Source: Bisporella sp. PMI_857 (taxonomy: Eukaryota; Ascomycota; Leotiomycetes; Helotiales; Helotiaceae). From it: a stretch of 64,000 nt of DNA. The stretch spans positions 186,001 through 250,000 of the forward strand of contig JAJSPD010000006.1 in NCBI GenBank assembly GCA_021307315.1. The letters are read 5' to 3'. Shown piece by piece: positions 36,486 to 48,318 of this stretch. The notes beneath the pieces were generated by a model. It worked only from the letters and a program-made list of their open reading frames with translations. It made no database searches and was not told where the DNA came from. Made by a program: the position numbers and the translations under genes. Position 1 is the first letter of the stretch, and the number at the start of each line of letters is the position of its first letter.

Positions 36486-39400
36486 ATGGACCTGCAGGAC
36501 GTTCCAGTATCAAATATACCATCCGATGCATCGCCGAGTCGTTTCCTTCGAATCCAAAGTCCATGCAGAGCGGAAGCGAACTCGACGGCCCGGACTAGTC
36601 AGACTGTGTCAATAGGATGGGAAGAACAAGATACCGTGTCAAGAATCCAGATAGGAAGTTGCAAATGTGTCGAAACGAAAAACTATCACAACTACGACTA
36701 CCACCAAACGATCCTATCCTTCGCTCCTTGTCCGTAACCCATTGGCAAGCCTAGATGTCAAAGAATATCCTCTAGCCCATAAAGAGATTCCTGCAGAGCT
36801 CGCAAACTTTTCATTCGAGTCGATGGTAGGCTTGTAGACTCCAGGATGATAGACGAACGGTACATGATAAAACCATTCTAGAACAATTCTATGACTAACA
36901 ATCATTTGCAATCGCGCCGTTCGCTCCAGAAAGTACATTTGCATTCAATACTCCAGGAACGACCAGACAGCTGTTGATTCAGAGCGGGTCTTCAGGACGC
37001 CTGGCGTGGAAGGAAGAGACAAGGACCGAGTGGGACATCATAAAAAGCAATCCTTAAGTAACCACAAAAAGTCAAGTAGGGTGCTTCCTGAAAAATTACC
37101 AAAATCTCCAGCATCATTACCTTCCAAGCCACACAAAGTCCAACTCGATTCAGAGACGGCGGCAGAAAATTTTCGATCACTCAAAGAAAAACGCTCTCGA
37201 CGTCATGGACTCGGCATTAAGCTATCAGATACTTGTCTTGCCACACCGGATTTGTCTGAACTCGAAACTGCCGCCAATGACCAGAATCAAACGCTAGGTA
37301 GCTTTCAAGCTACATATACACCACAGTCTGGAATGAGTCAAAATGGATCTCTTGGTGATGGCCAGCAAGACGAGACCACCGACGATTTGTTTGCAAACGC
37401 TGTGGCTACCCCCCTATCGCCGAATCCGACCTGGAGCCTTTGGATAGGGTAGACTCGGCCCATTCTCGAACACCCGGACAACGGCCATCTCTAAGTATTG
37501 CGGTTGCGCAAAATGCTAGTCTTCCTAGTCCTGGTCTGTCGCCTACCTTCTACAGTGAAGACTCTGACGATGCAAGCTATGATAATGCAGTTATCGAAGA
37601 TCATCTTCACGACGCTAGCTCTGCAACGCATCTCAGCGATAGCCAACAGACCGCTGGAAGCGATGGCCGCCTCCGAACATCACGTTCTTTACACGGGCTT
37701 CATCGAATTTCTCGAGATGTTTCACCCCCAGCCCGTACTAATGCCGCATCTCTTAGAGACACTAGCTCTATGCTGGAAGCTTTCGAAGCAATGCCGAACG
37801 AGATGAAAACATTCATGATGTATCATTTCCTTAAGCGATGTTCGAGGAAAACTCTACATATTGTAGCAGATGTAGTAAATCCTGCTTTGAAATGTGACTT
37901 CATCGGCCAGCTCCCATTGGAGCTAAGCTTGCACATTTTAAGCTACCTAGATCATAGAGATCTTTGTCGGGCTGCTCGTGCATCTAAACAATGGAGAAAT
38001 ATCATCGACTCGAACGAATCTGGATGGAAAGAGCTCTTTGACCGTGACGGGCTTACGCTTCCACTAGGAGAACTAGAAAGATCAATCAAGCAAGGCTGGG
38101 GCTGGCAGGATCCCTATGGACCTGATGGTTATGAGGAGGATCTCAGTGTCCCAGAAAGTACGTCTTCACCGGATACCGACTCGATAACTCCAGTGTTATC
38201 CAGTTCTCGTAAGATGGATATGGAAGGCGAACCGACGAGAAAGGCGCTGCGTTCGAGTATAAAGAGGAAGCGGCTTTCTCATTTGCCTGGCTCTGCTGAT
38301 CGAGCCAAGAGAAGAGCACTAGGACACGACAATGCGGATAAAGCATACGAGTCTAACTCCATCAGGTACGATAAATCTGAAGGCCCTCTCGCTGCTGCGA
38401 ATGCGGCTGCCTTGGCGGTACCCAATCCCCAGGTTGGTCTACCAAGCTTACGCCAGCTACATCTGTTCAAATCACTATATCGGCGGCATCATCTGCTACA
38501 ACGTAGCTGGACAAGCGGCAAAGTGGAGCCACGTCATTTTGCATTTCCTGCACATCCGTCTCATGTGATTACTTGTCTTCAGTTTGACGATGACAAAATT
38601 TTGACGGGTAGCGATGATACATTGATTCATGTGTACGATGCTAGAACTGGCAAGCTAAGGAAAAAGCTCGAAGGTCACGAAGGTGGCGTCTGGGCTTTAC
38701 AATATGAGGGTAATGTATTAGTATCAGGGTCTACAGACCGATCTGTTCGTGTATGGGATATTGAGAAGGGGTTATGCACCCAAGTTTTCAATGGACACAC
38801 ATCTACCGTACGATGCCTTCAGATCCTCATGCCCGAAGCAACAGGTCGGGTAGAGAAAGGCCAACCAGTAATGTTGCCAGAAAAACCCCTGATTATTACC
38901 GGTTCGCGAGATTCTCAGCTTCGTGTTTGGAAACTGCCTGAACAAGGAGCGAAACGATACATCCAGAGTGGCCCTTTGGCTAACGATGCGGACTGTCCTT
39001 ATTTCGTTCGTAGCCTACACGGTCACACCCATTCGGTTCGTGCCATTGCTGCCCATCAGGACACACTCGTAAGCGGTAGTTATGACAATTCTGTCCGCGT
39101 CTGGAAGATATCAACAGGTGAAACCGTACACCGCCTGCAAGGCCACTCGATGAAAGTTTACAGCGTTGTTTTAGACAATAAACGGAACCGTTGCATAAGT
39201 GGTTCTATGGACAATTCCGTTAAGATTTGGTCTCTAGGAACCGGTCAATGTTTGTTTACTCTTGATGGCCATACCTCCCTCGTTGGTCTCTTAGATCTCC
39301 GCGATGAACGTCTTGTCTCTGCAGCTGCAGACTCGACCCTCAGAATTTGGGACCCCGAGAATGGACAATGTAAAAATACATTAAGTGCACATACTGGCGC

Positions 39401-39770
39401 TATCACCTGCTTCCAGCATGATGGGCAGAAAGTCATCTCCGGTTCAGATAGAACCTTGAAGATGTGGAACGTAAAGACGGGTGAATGCTTGAAAGATCTT
39501 TAACAGATCTTAGCGGCGTTTGGCAAGTAAAATTCGATGAGCGAAGATGCGTTGCAGCCGTTCAACGTGATAATCGTACATACGTCGAGGTTAGTCTATT
39601 CGGTAGCCGGCCTCAAATTCCACAGCTAACTTTTCTCAGGTTATTGACTTTGGCGCTTCACGAGATGGTTTCCAGCTTCGAAACGTGGGTTCCGAGATCT
39701 CGTTCTTCCCGACGGCCAAAGCCTACCGGAAGACGAACGGCTGGTCGAGGAAGAGGGAGATGAGCCATGA
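36486..39770 (+). CDS. CDC4: CDC4-like F-box/WD40 ubiquitin-ligase subunit, with indels
   Basis: Substrate-recognition subunit of an SCF ubiquitin ligase; the yeast orthologue degrades phosphorylated cell-cycle regulators such as Sic1. The N-terminus is disordered (KRSYPSLLVRNPLASLDVKE, HKEIPAELANFSFE). A dimerisation/F-box block follows: FMMYHFLKRCSRKTLHIV and IGQLPLELSLHILSYLDHRD. Then basic linker, SGKVEPRHFAFPAHPSHVIT and WD40 repeats, e.g. LVSGSTDRSVRVWDIEKG, LVSGSYDNSVRVWKISTG, CISGSMDNSVKIWSLGTG, KVISGSDRTLKMWNVKTG. Intron 39590-39639. Frames change near 36680 (+1), 36820, several times in 36880-37010, near 37420, 39500 and 39670; the last two, each one T short, restore LLTDLSGVWQVKFDERR and an acidic end EEEGDEP-stop. 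F-box and WD40 are in one intact 687-codon frame. Confidence 0.88.
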
Positions 39771-41389
39771 ACAATTATGCATAATGATAATACAGCGATA
39801 TGACATTAAATAGGGACGCATCATGTTTATTATATCTTAGTGTACTGGCGTTTAACGAGCTACATTGGCTCGTCTGCATTGCATAGCGGATAGGATTTTA
39901 TTGTCAACGTAAGGATGGAGTCACGATTGGTGTCAGGGAAGGGGAATATCAGGAGCTTTGAATGGTATAGGTATTGCTTTGCTTGCACAGATCAATATCG
40001 CATAGCTATCCTATTAGTATATAATTTCTGTCAATGTACAGTTCCATGAAGCTGCCTTTCAATGCTCGATGATCAGGTTTGATATTATTTTGATTGCTGT
40101 GATTCTTGAATGAACGACTCTTGTCACAGCATCTGATTTAGTCCCGACCAAAGTTGATAGCGGAAAGCTCAAACAAGCATAATTGATACGTTGGTCGCCT
40201 TGAGGCGCACCTCTGCAGAATCTTGTGCCACCTAGAAGCACGAACGCGCTGCATCAAGTGAACGAACCACCACCTACCTCCAAACACATCTCAAAAACCC
40301 GCTCCAAGCCGGCGTCAGAGGCAAATCAACATACATACAATTCACCCTCCACGCTGCAGCAGGTGCAGCTTCATACCTCGCCGCCGCCTAGATAAAATCC
40401 GCGCGCATCGTGCGTATAACCCCCCTAGACCAGAACCCCCCAAATAACCCCTGATTTAAGCGACCACGTGCCATCGATGACAACCGGACCGGCGCCCGTC
40501 TGTAGTCCCTGGTACTTAGACCTAGGCTGGGCGGTTTGATGGGAGAAGGGGCATATCCAGAATCGCTCTCCAAATATACACCTTATTTTTTTATTTTTTA
40601 TTTTTTTTCTGTGAACGAGGTAGGCAGGCAGGCAGGCAGGCAGGCAGGTTCGTGGTTATATGCTAAAGGCGAGAGTAAGAATGATACGTATGATGCGGGA
40701 CGTTTTTACGGTGCCGGGTCCGCGGATCGACACGCGCCTTTGTCGTTCTCTGCAGAGATTTGTTGGTGGGGTCTATGGTGCGTGGACCCGCGTAGACCTG
40801 CGGTTCCCTCGTGAGCGGGAGGACGTGGGTAGGTAACGGATGTGGTGGGCTGAATTGCGGAGATGCTGCTTTCGGATCTTGCTATTGGGATGCATCGGTC
40901 AATGGGAAAACGAGACACAGGCCGTGAGGTTGATGCGAGGCCGTGTTCATGACGTAAAGCAGCGTTTGCGTTTGTGAGTGTGGTACTTTGAAATGGTTGG
41001 TTGATAAGTCATGTTGAGTGGTGTCTTGCTTTGGATCCTTGCTTGTCGTAGTAGATGAAGGAGTCTCTGTGACCTTGATCATCGTCACGAAGCCACCTCG
41101 TGGACCATGACTTAACTTTCGAGGTCAAGTAAGTTGGCACCGTTGACATGATGTACGATGGCCATCTGAACCTGCGAATGAACCTTTCAGCCTACGAAGT
41201 TATTTGATTGCCGGGCCTGAATCACACGTTTCCTAGAACGGTTACTTATATGCGCATCTTGCGCTCGTACAGACCAATTCTCTGTTTGTATGATCATCCA
41301 TTACTTGACAAATACGGGAACTTAGAAAAGAAGGCTGCTGCAGATTGCCTTTGGAAGCTACATTCTACACCAGCATATCCTCTTTATTC
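39771..41389. other. Intergenic with simple repeats
   Basis: 3' flank of the CDC4-like gene, then about 1.2 kb without recognisable genes, including a T-rich run near 40590-40608 and an AGGC array. Confidence 0.5.
40622..40648 (+). repeat. (AGGC)n microsatellite
   Basis: Six to seven tandem AGGC units directly after a T-rich run. No spacer structure, so not a CRISPR. Confidence 0.9.
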
Positions 41390-42708
41390 ATGTCGAAAAA
41401 AGGTAAAATAGCCATGATGTTCCTGGTCTTTGCTACCGTTGCACAACTCGTGCATTGTGCACCTGTGGTCGAAACTATCCAGACAACAAATGCCCTAACC
41501 ACTACTTCCCCTGGACAAGAGCATCCTAACGTCATTGTATTACCCTCCAATAACATCTCATTTCACCATTAATCCGCTCAATCCGCGCTTCTCCCTTGCC
41601 CACTTCTCCGTCCGTACGTGTTTGACCACGCTGACTGCCCAGCATCCCGCGGTATGCTTTCCTCCGGGACAGAGCTGGGAGAGAGCTGACGTTCGAGGCA
41701 TTGATGCTCTGCTAAACTCATTGACTTCCTGGCCCGACAAGCTCTACGCGGCCTCGGCGCGCTCGTGCAGAGAAGCCGAGTGCAAAGGGGGATCGGCCAT
41801 CATTCTTTGCAACGATGTAGGTCCGCGCTCCCCTTCCAAATCGAGATATAACCTGGAAAATCGCATGTCCATGTTAAATGTGATTTTGCACAGGGAGGAT
41901 GGCAGGCGGTTCCGGGGCAGGCGATCAAGAACTCCGTAGGATCGATTCGCGAGACATGCAAAGACAGAAATGGTTCATTGAGAATGAGATTATGGGATAA
42001 CAGTTCTTCCCGAATGATCACTTTAATGTTGTTAGAAGTAAAACGTGTGAGAATGGGCAACAACGACGATCGGTCCCGCTCTCAATCGAGGCTCCGCTCA
42101 ATGCCAGTGATACCGACAGCTTGGAAGCAAGATCTGCCGAGGTAAGCTCTCTCGATATATATGGGAAGCCTTGTTATTGACTGTGGAGTAAAAGCCCGGT
42201 CCAGCATCGTTAGTACAGCTACGTGACAATTATGTGGGTTTTATTTTATACAACAGCGCACGCTTCTGAATTGCTGACCGTGCTATGTAGCCGGTGACCT
42301 GCTTTCCAGCATCACAGCAGTGGAAAGGCGCCGACTGGAAGACGATTAAAGTCCTGCTATTGCTGAAAAACGATCCAAGATCTCGCGAACTGAAGACAAC
42401 TGTTCCGTCTCAGACATGCATCGCAATATTCCGCCGCGGCGATAACTTGCTAGAGCTTTGTAACGATATAAGCGTCCCCGTGTCCGATTTGAACTACCCC
42501 CAACTAACATAACGACGTAGCGGTTCCCCGGCGATTACAAGAATGAGCTGGTAAGGAACAACGCGGACTTTGTGAAGGTGGGTATGTCTATTGCCAACGA
42601 ATGCCAGAGGATGATCGATGGTAGGCTGGAAGGGGCAGGGCAGAAGCTTTACTTTGGGTATAACTACATTATTAGGAAACATCCATGCGGTAATGCCCTT
42701 CCCTAACG
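41390..42708 (+). CDS. Secreted protein with two related cysteine modules
   Basis: Family not recognised. ATG 41390 gives MSKKGKIAMMFLVFATVAQL, a signal peptide ending near VHCA. Then two similar modules. Module 1: CFPPGQSWERADVRGIDALL ... SAIILCND, intron 41817-41893, GGWQAVPGQAIKNSVGSIRE, later FFPNDHFNVVRSKTCENG. Module 2: CFPASQQWKGADWKTIKVLL ... DNLLELCND, then probable intron, DFVKVGMSIANECQRMIDG, KLYFGYNYIIRKHPCGN and stop at 42708. Both modules share the CFP..Q.W..AD opening, LCND before an intron, a helix with E(T/C)C and a closing beta-like strand with cysteine, so they probably arose by duplication. The frame from signal peptide to module 1 changes near 41550, and again inside module 1 near 41975. 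The second intron's expected donor reads ATAAGC instead of GTAAGC. Could be an effector-like protein or a decaying gene. Confidence 0.55.
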
Positions 42709-44623
42709 TAAGCCTGGTAGGAGGCATTCTCTGACTCAGCCAAATATTCCGGAACCGCTTTAATTAAGTAATACAATGACCAATACGCTTGTAAGAGACC
42801 ATAAATACATCTTGCGATCATTACGAAGGGAGAACAACAATTGTCTACTATAGCATAAGCGCAAGGATATGGCCGCCGGATTCCATTTAAGTAAGCCATG
42901 GAGTTCTGCACGATGATTGAGTGGGCTTGTAATGGAGTTTGGAATTGTTACAAATACAAGAGAGGATTGAGAACGAAATGAAATCGTTGCGGTTCCCTTC
43001 ACCCAACGCAAGAATCGTGAGCTGATACTCAAAAGGCAAGTTTATATTGTGAAGTTTCTTGGGTGGGCAGTAGGAAACACGCTACTGTTGTTGCAAGATT
43101 CTTGAGCAGTTAATGTCATGACTGGCGATTCAGCTCTCAACCCAAGCAAGACGTCACTTTTCGACTCAACTCGTATTAAGCGCTAGGTCTATAATGACCT
43201 GAATCCATGGAGTTGTTTGGCATCAATATCCTGTTAACTGAAAATTTGAGGATATACATATCCTCGTAACCGATACGGAAGACCTTTCATCCCGCCAAAC
43301 ATTGCATGAATCGAAAATTGAAAGCATGAGATATATGCTCAAACAAAGGGGAGAAGCCTATATATACCTTTGGTAAGACCAGGGTAAGGAGGAAAATGAC
43401 ATAACAATTAGCTTCAATTGTGATGATAGTATATGAATATGTGAAGCTAATAGATCATACAATATACTCGTCGCTCCACATACACCATTCAGAACTCAGG
43501 AACGCAAGCAACTAGGATGAATGGGAAAGCTTGCTAAACATAACAAGGAATATAGAAATGTCTAATCCTTTCAGGAAGAAATATTCCTACCATAACTATT
43601 CAACATGATATTTTTGTTCATGGATCGAAGAAAGCTAGGTAGGACCGAGAAAGGCGTGAAGAGACCACTGGCCAAGACGAGCGTGAAAGGCAAGTAAGAC
43701 GAACGATTGCTACCATATGGTCTGATGATTCGACGTTCTCCACGATGCCCATTCTCAGAGTTTGCCTAAACTATCGGCCTCGTCCGAACAACGTTGCAAG
43801 AATTCCGAACTCCGTACATATAAGGACTATATGAATCTCAAATTGGAAGTTGGAGGCTCAATTTAGCAGACTCCGGTAACGGAAGAGATATTCTCGGAAA
43901 CCGGGTAATGTAACCGCCATTACCTTTGCTACCCGTCAACGATACGGTGACGTTTCTTAGGAGGCGACGCGTTCTGGCGCTCATGAATGGTCCATCGTCG
44001 GAGCTGTGTCATGTCCAAGCTCAATTCCATATTTTTAAGCCGTCGGTGAAGCCAGACCTTGAGGAGAGCCAGGGCCAGAGACGGATATAGTTTCACACAT
44101 CATTACGCAGCTAGCACCGAAAAAGAAAACTCTTCCCTCGCTAGCAGAGTCGCGCGCCCAGTCGGTGACCTTCCAGCCAGCGCATGCATGGTCAGAGTCC
44201 GGGCCACCCTCTGGCAGTTGGCAACGATCCATGACGCTACTGTAGAGGATGTTCTGGAAGATTGGGACGATATTTGGTACCGCGGGCGTCCCTGAGAAGG
44301 AGGAACGAAAATGGGCAGCGAAGTGGATCGCATCGAGTAATGATCGAGTAATTTAAACGCCGGGCGGACGAACACGCAATGAAGCGAGAAAAAACGTGCT
44401 TGTTTTGGTTCGTGTGGAAGGACGACTCGAACAGATGGGTATTGAAACGGGGGGGCGGGATTGGAAAAATTTCTCAGTTCTTAGGTAAGGTTTAATGCGT
44501 TCCTGGGATCCAAGACCCAGCTCACCGTGTTGTTTTTCTGACGTGGAGTGAGAAGATTGGCCGTGGTAACCACGTCGTGCTAAGTCGAGGGTTCCACAGC
44601 AGCCAAGTTTACATATTTTGTAC

Positions 44624-44648
44624 TGTTTTATATATATATATATATATT
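44624..44648 (+). repeat. (TA)n microsatellite
   Basis: About ten TA units followed by a T run. Confidence 0.85.
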
Positions 44649-45195
44649 TTTACATTTGGAAGTTTGATGATCTCCAGCCTTGCATGCTGGGTGATGTGAT
44701 CTCGCCAATAAAGAATCAAATGGTCAAACGTGTAGCGAAAATGCAGGGGGGAGGGGGAAGCCAAGGTGCGGAGCCGAGGAGATGCAAAAATGGACGCAAA
44801 GCCTCTTGCCTCATACTCATGCTCATGATCATGCTCATGATCAAAATGGTTCCTACTCATCCACAACCTGTTTTGATGCCTCATGTCATTCCTGTATTTG
44901 CGGGGCGATGGGATTGCTGCTTTTGTCTAGAAAAGAAGGCGGCCATTCCCCAGACGAAATAAAAATAAAAAAAGCTTAATGGGGCGTGCCTCTCGTGTAT
45001 CTACCATACAGTCAAAATGGCGTGCGAACCATGGTGAGACGAGGAATGAGTTTCTCCTGATGTTTGCTGAATAATCGCCCGACAGTGGCCGCGGGTCGTC
45101 TTGAATGGAGGAGTCACTCCCTTCAGCCTGGATTAGAGAAGCTGGAGGACTCCCTTAATGTTTGGTGGTAGTCTCCCAAGGGTCATCTATTCAAG

Positions 45196-45230
45196 GTACA
45201 GTACAGTACAGTATAGTTATAGTACAGTAT
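45196..45230 (+). repeat. TACAG short tandem repeat
   Basis: GTACA/GTATA units repeated about six times; a shorter relative is seen near 46346-46360 (ACAGTACAGTCCAGTACC). Confidence 0.7.
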
Positions 45231-45778
45231 TCTGTCGAGGCGGCGGCTCTGTGACCATACCTGACATGATCGCGACATGAATGGCGCCTTGATGATCGGA
45301 AATTTGAATCATGAACCCCAAGGAAGTATGCAGACTCGCGGTGAGCACGCCCGGTTTTTATTTTATTTAGTTCTGGATGTGACAATGACGAGATGTACAA
45401 GCAAAATGGGGCTATTATTTTATTTTATTTCTTTACTCTTCTAGATCAGGAGGACGCCCGAATCAAGTCAGACTGTTGGAGAGAGTGTGAGAATGTACAA
45501 AAAAAGTATGCCAAGTCTCATCCGGGCATCGAGTCCCGGTGGTAGCCTTGCAGCGAGCAGCGGTACCAGGTTTACTTTTAAATATTTACAGTCTGTAAAA
45601 AGGGAGGGGTTGACCTGCCCCTCTTTTGCAATGTTCGCCAGCCTTGCTCCACCACTGCCGCTTTTTCAGGGCAGGCCAGCTGATCTTCTACTTCTTCTAT
45701 TCATTCTTCTTCCCCAGACTGTGTGATCTAAAAACCTAGCATTGGCCGTACCCCTTGTGCCAAGACAGAATGGGCTTG

Positions 45779-45784
45779 AGAGGC

Positions 45785-45835
<51 letters not shown>

Positions 45836-45881
45836 AGAGAGAGAGAGAAAAGAGAAAGAGAAGAGAAGAGAGGGAAAGAGA
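45779..45881 (+). repeat. Polypurine (GA)n tract
   Basis: About 100 bases of almost pure purine, mostly AG dinucleotides with GGA and AAA interruptions. Mirror symmetric in parts, so able in principle to form triplex DNA. Confidence 0.9.
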
Positions 45882-46874
45882 ATTCCCTGCATTCCAGATG
45901 ACCATGTTTATAACGAAGGCTTGAATGTGCAGCCTTACTATACAGTATCTGTGGTTGAATCATCAAATTGATCTCTATCCATATTTTTATGGTACTCCTC
46001 TCACAACACATCATTATCACCCCATCGCCATCACCATTATTACCACCATCATCAATATTATCCCATGTTAGTCATCGAACCCGCACGAGAAATGTTAGGC
46101 CGTGAGAGCATGTTTATGTTTTTTCCTTGGTGTTGTCGCCATTTGGGTACCCGAAACCCGAATGTTACCCGACTGGTAAAGCGAAACGTAATTGGAACCA
46201 GGGTTAGCTGTTGATGCCATCGTCTTTTTTGCTGCTATTCTTTTTTTTTTCCTTCCCTTTTTTTTAGGCGTGACCCCATGCGACCACTTACTTCTCCACC
46301 GCTTCAACTTCGACCCGTCAGGTACAATAGGGCCTTTCCCTATGCTACAGTACAGTCCAGTACCTTGCCACGTGTGCCCACCCCCTTAACTCTAGCTAAG
46401 CCATTTTGTTACTGGATTGTGCAAACAATGACCTAATCTAGCTAATCCTCCTCAATAGCCATGAATCACATCTAACGCATATTGCTAAACTGGGCAGTAA
46501 TGGGCAGAAGAAGAAATCCACATAAGGGATTCAGGTAGCCCCGCTGGCCCATGGCCCAGATGCTTTGGCTTGCTTGCTTAGGGTGACTGACATCCAAGAA
46601 AAACATCATCAATTTCCTTACTCATTCATATATACTCTCTCACACCCGCCCCTGATCTTGCCTTCTTCTATTCTATTTTGCTTCATCTCATATAAACCCT
46701 TCTCCCCTCTACGACCGAACTTTCGTCAGCCTTGTTTATTATCCTCCACACTCGTCACTTGACGGGTGTACTTGCCACTTCTGGGGTTATTTCAAGGGAC
46801 CATCATCATTGGAAGCCGCTTCCCATCCCCCCCGCATCGCAATATATACGCTTTGCCTTTCTTCTACCACCAAC

Positions 46875-48318
46875 ATGCCTCATCGTGTGTCTTCATTTTT
46901 TAAGTACCACGCGTACGCTTATGATCTACCAACAGACATCAAAAAAGGTGCGCAGAGCTGTAATCGGCCCAAAACTGTTTTCTACAAAATACTAACTAGC
47001 TTCAAACAACAGGCAGACCAGCTCTTTCAGAACGCTCTTTGTCCTCAAATAACTCAATCGCATCAGTCGATGATATGCCAGAACAACCACATAAACGTCT
47101 CTCTTTCCCTGGGAAGCACTCCTCCCCGAGGAGCTCCACCAAATCCATACCTCAGATCCAGCCAGCAACCTTAAATGTGGGAATTGAATCCCCGCCCTTG
47201 GTCTTCTATGGCACAGCTGCAAATAGCAGCGGGGCGCTATTGTCGGGGCAGCTCAAGGTGGTCATCAACGAAGACTCTATCACCATAGATTCGTTCAAGA
47301 TGAGAATGGCAATGGAGGTGGTGAGGAAGAAGCCGTTCCATGGGCATTGCAAGGAGTGTGAGAAAGAGTCAACCGACCTAACAAACTGGAATTTTTCACA
47401 AGGATCATTGGTTTTGAAGAGGGGTCAGCACAACTTTCCGTTCAGTTACTTATTGCCAGGCACCCTACCAGCTTCGATGAAAGGTATTTTGTCCGAGATC
47501 GAGTACGTCCTCAGAGCGACCATGACCACAACAACGGGCGAGACATTAAAGCTGTCTCATGTACTCGACGTCAAGCGCGCTATTCACCCAGGCGAATCTC
47601 CCCGAAACTCGATCCGAATATTCCCCCCTACAAACCTCACAGCAAATTGCCAGCTCCCAGCAGTTATCCACCCAATTGGCGAAACAAATATCTCGATGCG
47701 CATCGACGGCTGCGTAAAGAAGGACTCAGATAATAAGACGCAAACACAATGGAGGCTAAAGAGGGTAACATGGAGGTTAGACGAGACACAAAAGATGGTC
47801 TCGCCAGCATGTGCCAAACACGCCGCAAAACTGGGGAAAGATGTCGAGGAGAGCAAAAAGTCCGTGTCACATCAGGAGGTGAAGACACTTGGCTTTGCAG
47901 AGTTGAAGGACGGATGGAAGTCGGACTACAGCGGTCCAGACGGGACGATTGAATTCGAATTTCCTTTCAGCATCAAGACGGACCACCCAATCTGCGATTT
48001 GAAGACTGAAAATGGGACAGAGGTTTCGCATATATTGGTGGTGGAGATGATTGTGACTGAGGAATTAGCACCAATCAGCAAGCCAAGGCAAGTGACACCC
48101 ACTGGCTCGGCGCGAGTCCTGAGGATGCATTTCAATGTGGTCGTCACAGAACGGGCTGGTCTGGGCATTTCTTGGGATGAGGAACAACCACCACTATACG
48201 AAAATGTTCCTGCGAGCCCCCAACATATGGACAAGGCGATGTACTCGACGGGCCTGAGCTTCCTGACTATGAGGATCTTCCACCTCTTAACCACAGCGGC
48301 AGAAACTCGACCGCTTAA
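46875..48318 (+). CDS. LDB19: Art1/LDB19-like arrestin-related trafficking adaptor
   Basis: Adaptor that brings a Nedd4/Rsp5-type ubiquitin ligase to plasma-membrane transporters so that they are endocytosed. Exon 1 starts MPHRVSSFFKYHAYAY; the first intron (GTGCGC...ACAG, ending about 47011) leads to RPALSERSLSSNNSIASVDD. The LDB19 arrestin fold is recognised by ESPPLVFYGTAANSSGALLS, the CKECEKESTDLTNWNFSQGS stretch, SYLLPGTLPASMKGILSEIE and the second lobe WRLKRVTWRLDE, ELKDGWKSDYSGPDGTIEFE. Near the end lie a PPLY ligase-binding motif and, after one more C is allowed in the run at 48217-48221, a second motif in PPTYGQGDVLDGPELPDYED, ending at 48318. Without that base the frame ends at 48346 with an unrelated tail. 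Ligase partnership is known for the family; the transporter targets cannot be inferred. Confidence 0.85.

Larger units (their letters stand above)
42709..46874. other. Long intergenic region rich in simple repeats
   Basis: 4.2 kb without a convincing gene. Contains (TA)n, TACAG-type and GA-type simple repeats (listed separately). Open frames at 44059-44295 and 44618-44962 show no domain. The last part is a pyrimidine-rich leader of the arrestin gene. Confidence 0.5.

Noticed and set aside
40622..40648. CRISPR-like direct repeats
   Set aside because: A plain 4-bp microsatellite without spacers, in a eukaryotic genome.
41622..41660. 33-nt intron in the secreted-protein gene to join the signal peptide frame to module 1
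   Set aside because: Far shorter than any other intron here; an indel near 41550 is more likely.
45666..46020. Leucine/serine-repeat ORFs across the purine tract
   Set aside because: They are only the translation of the (GA)n microsatellite.
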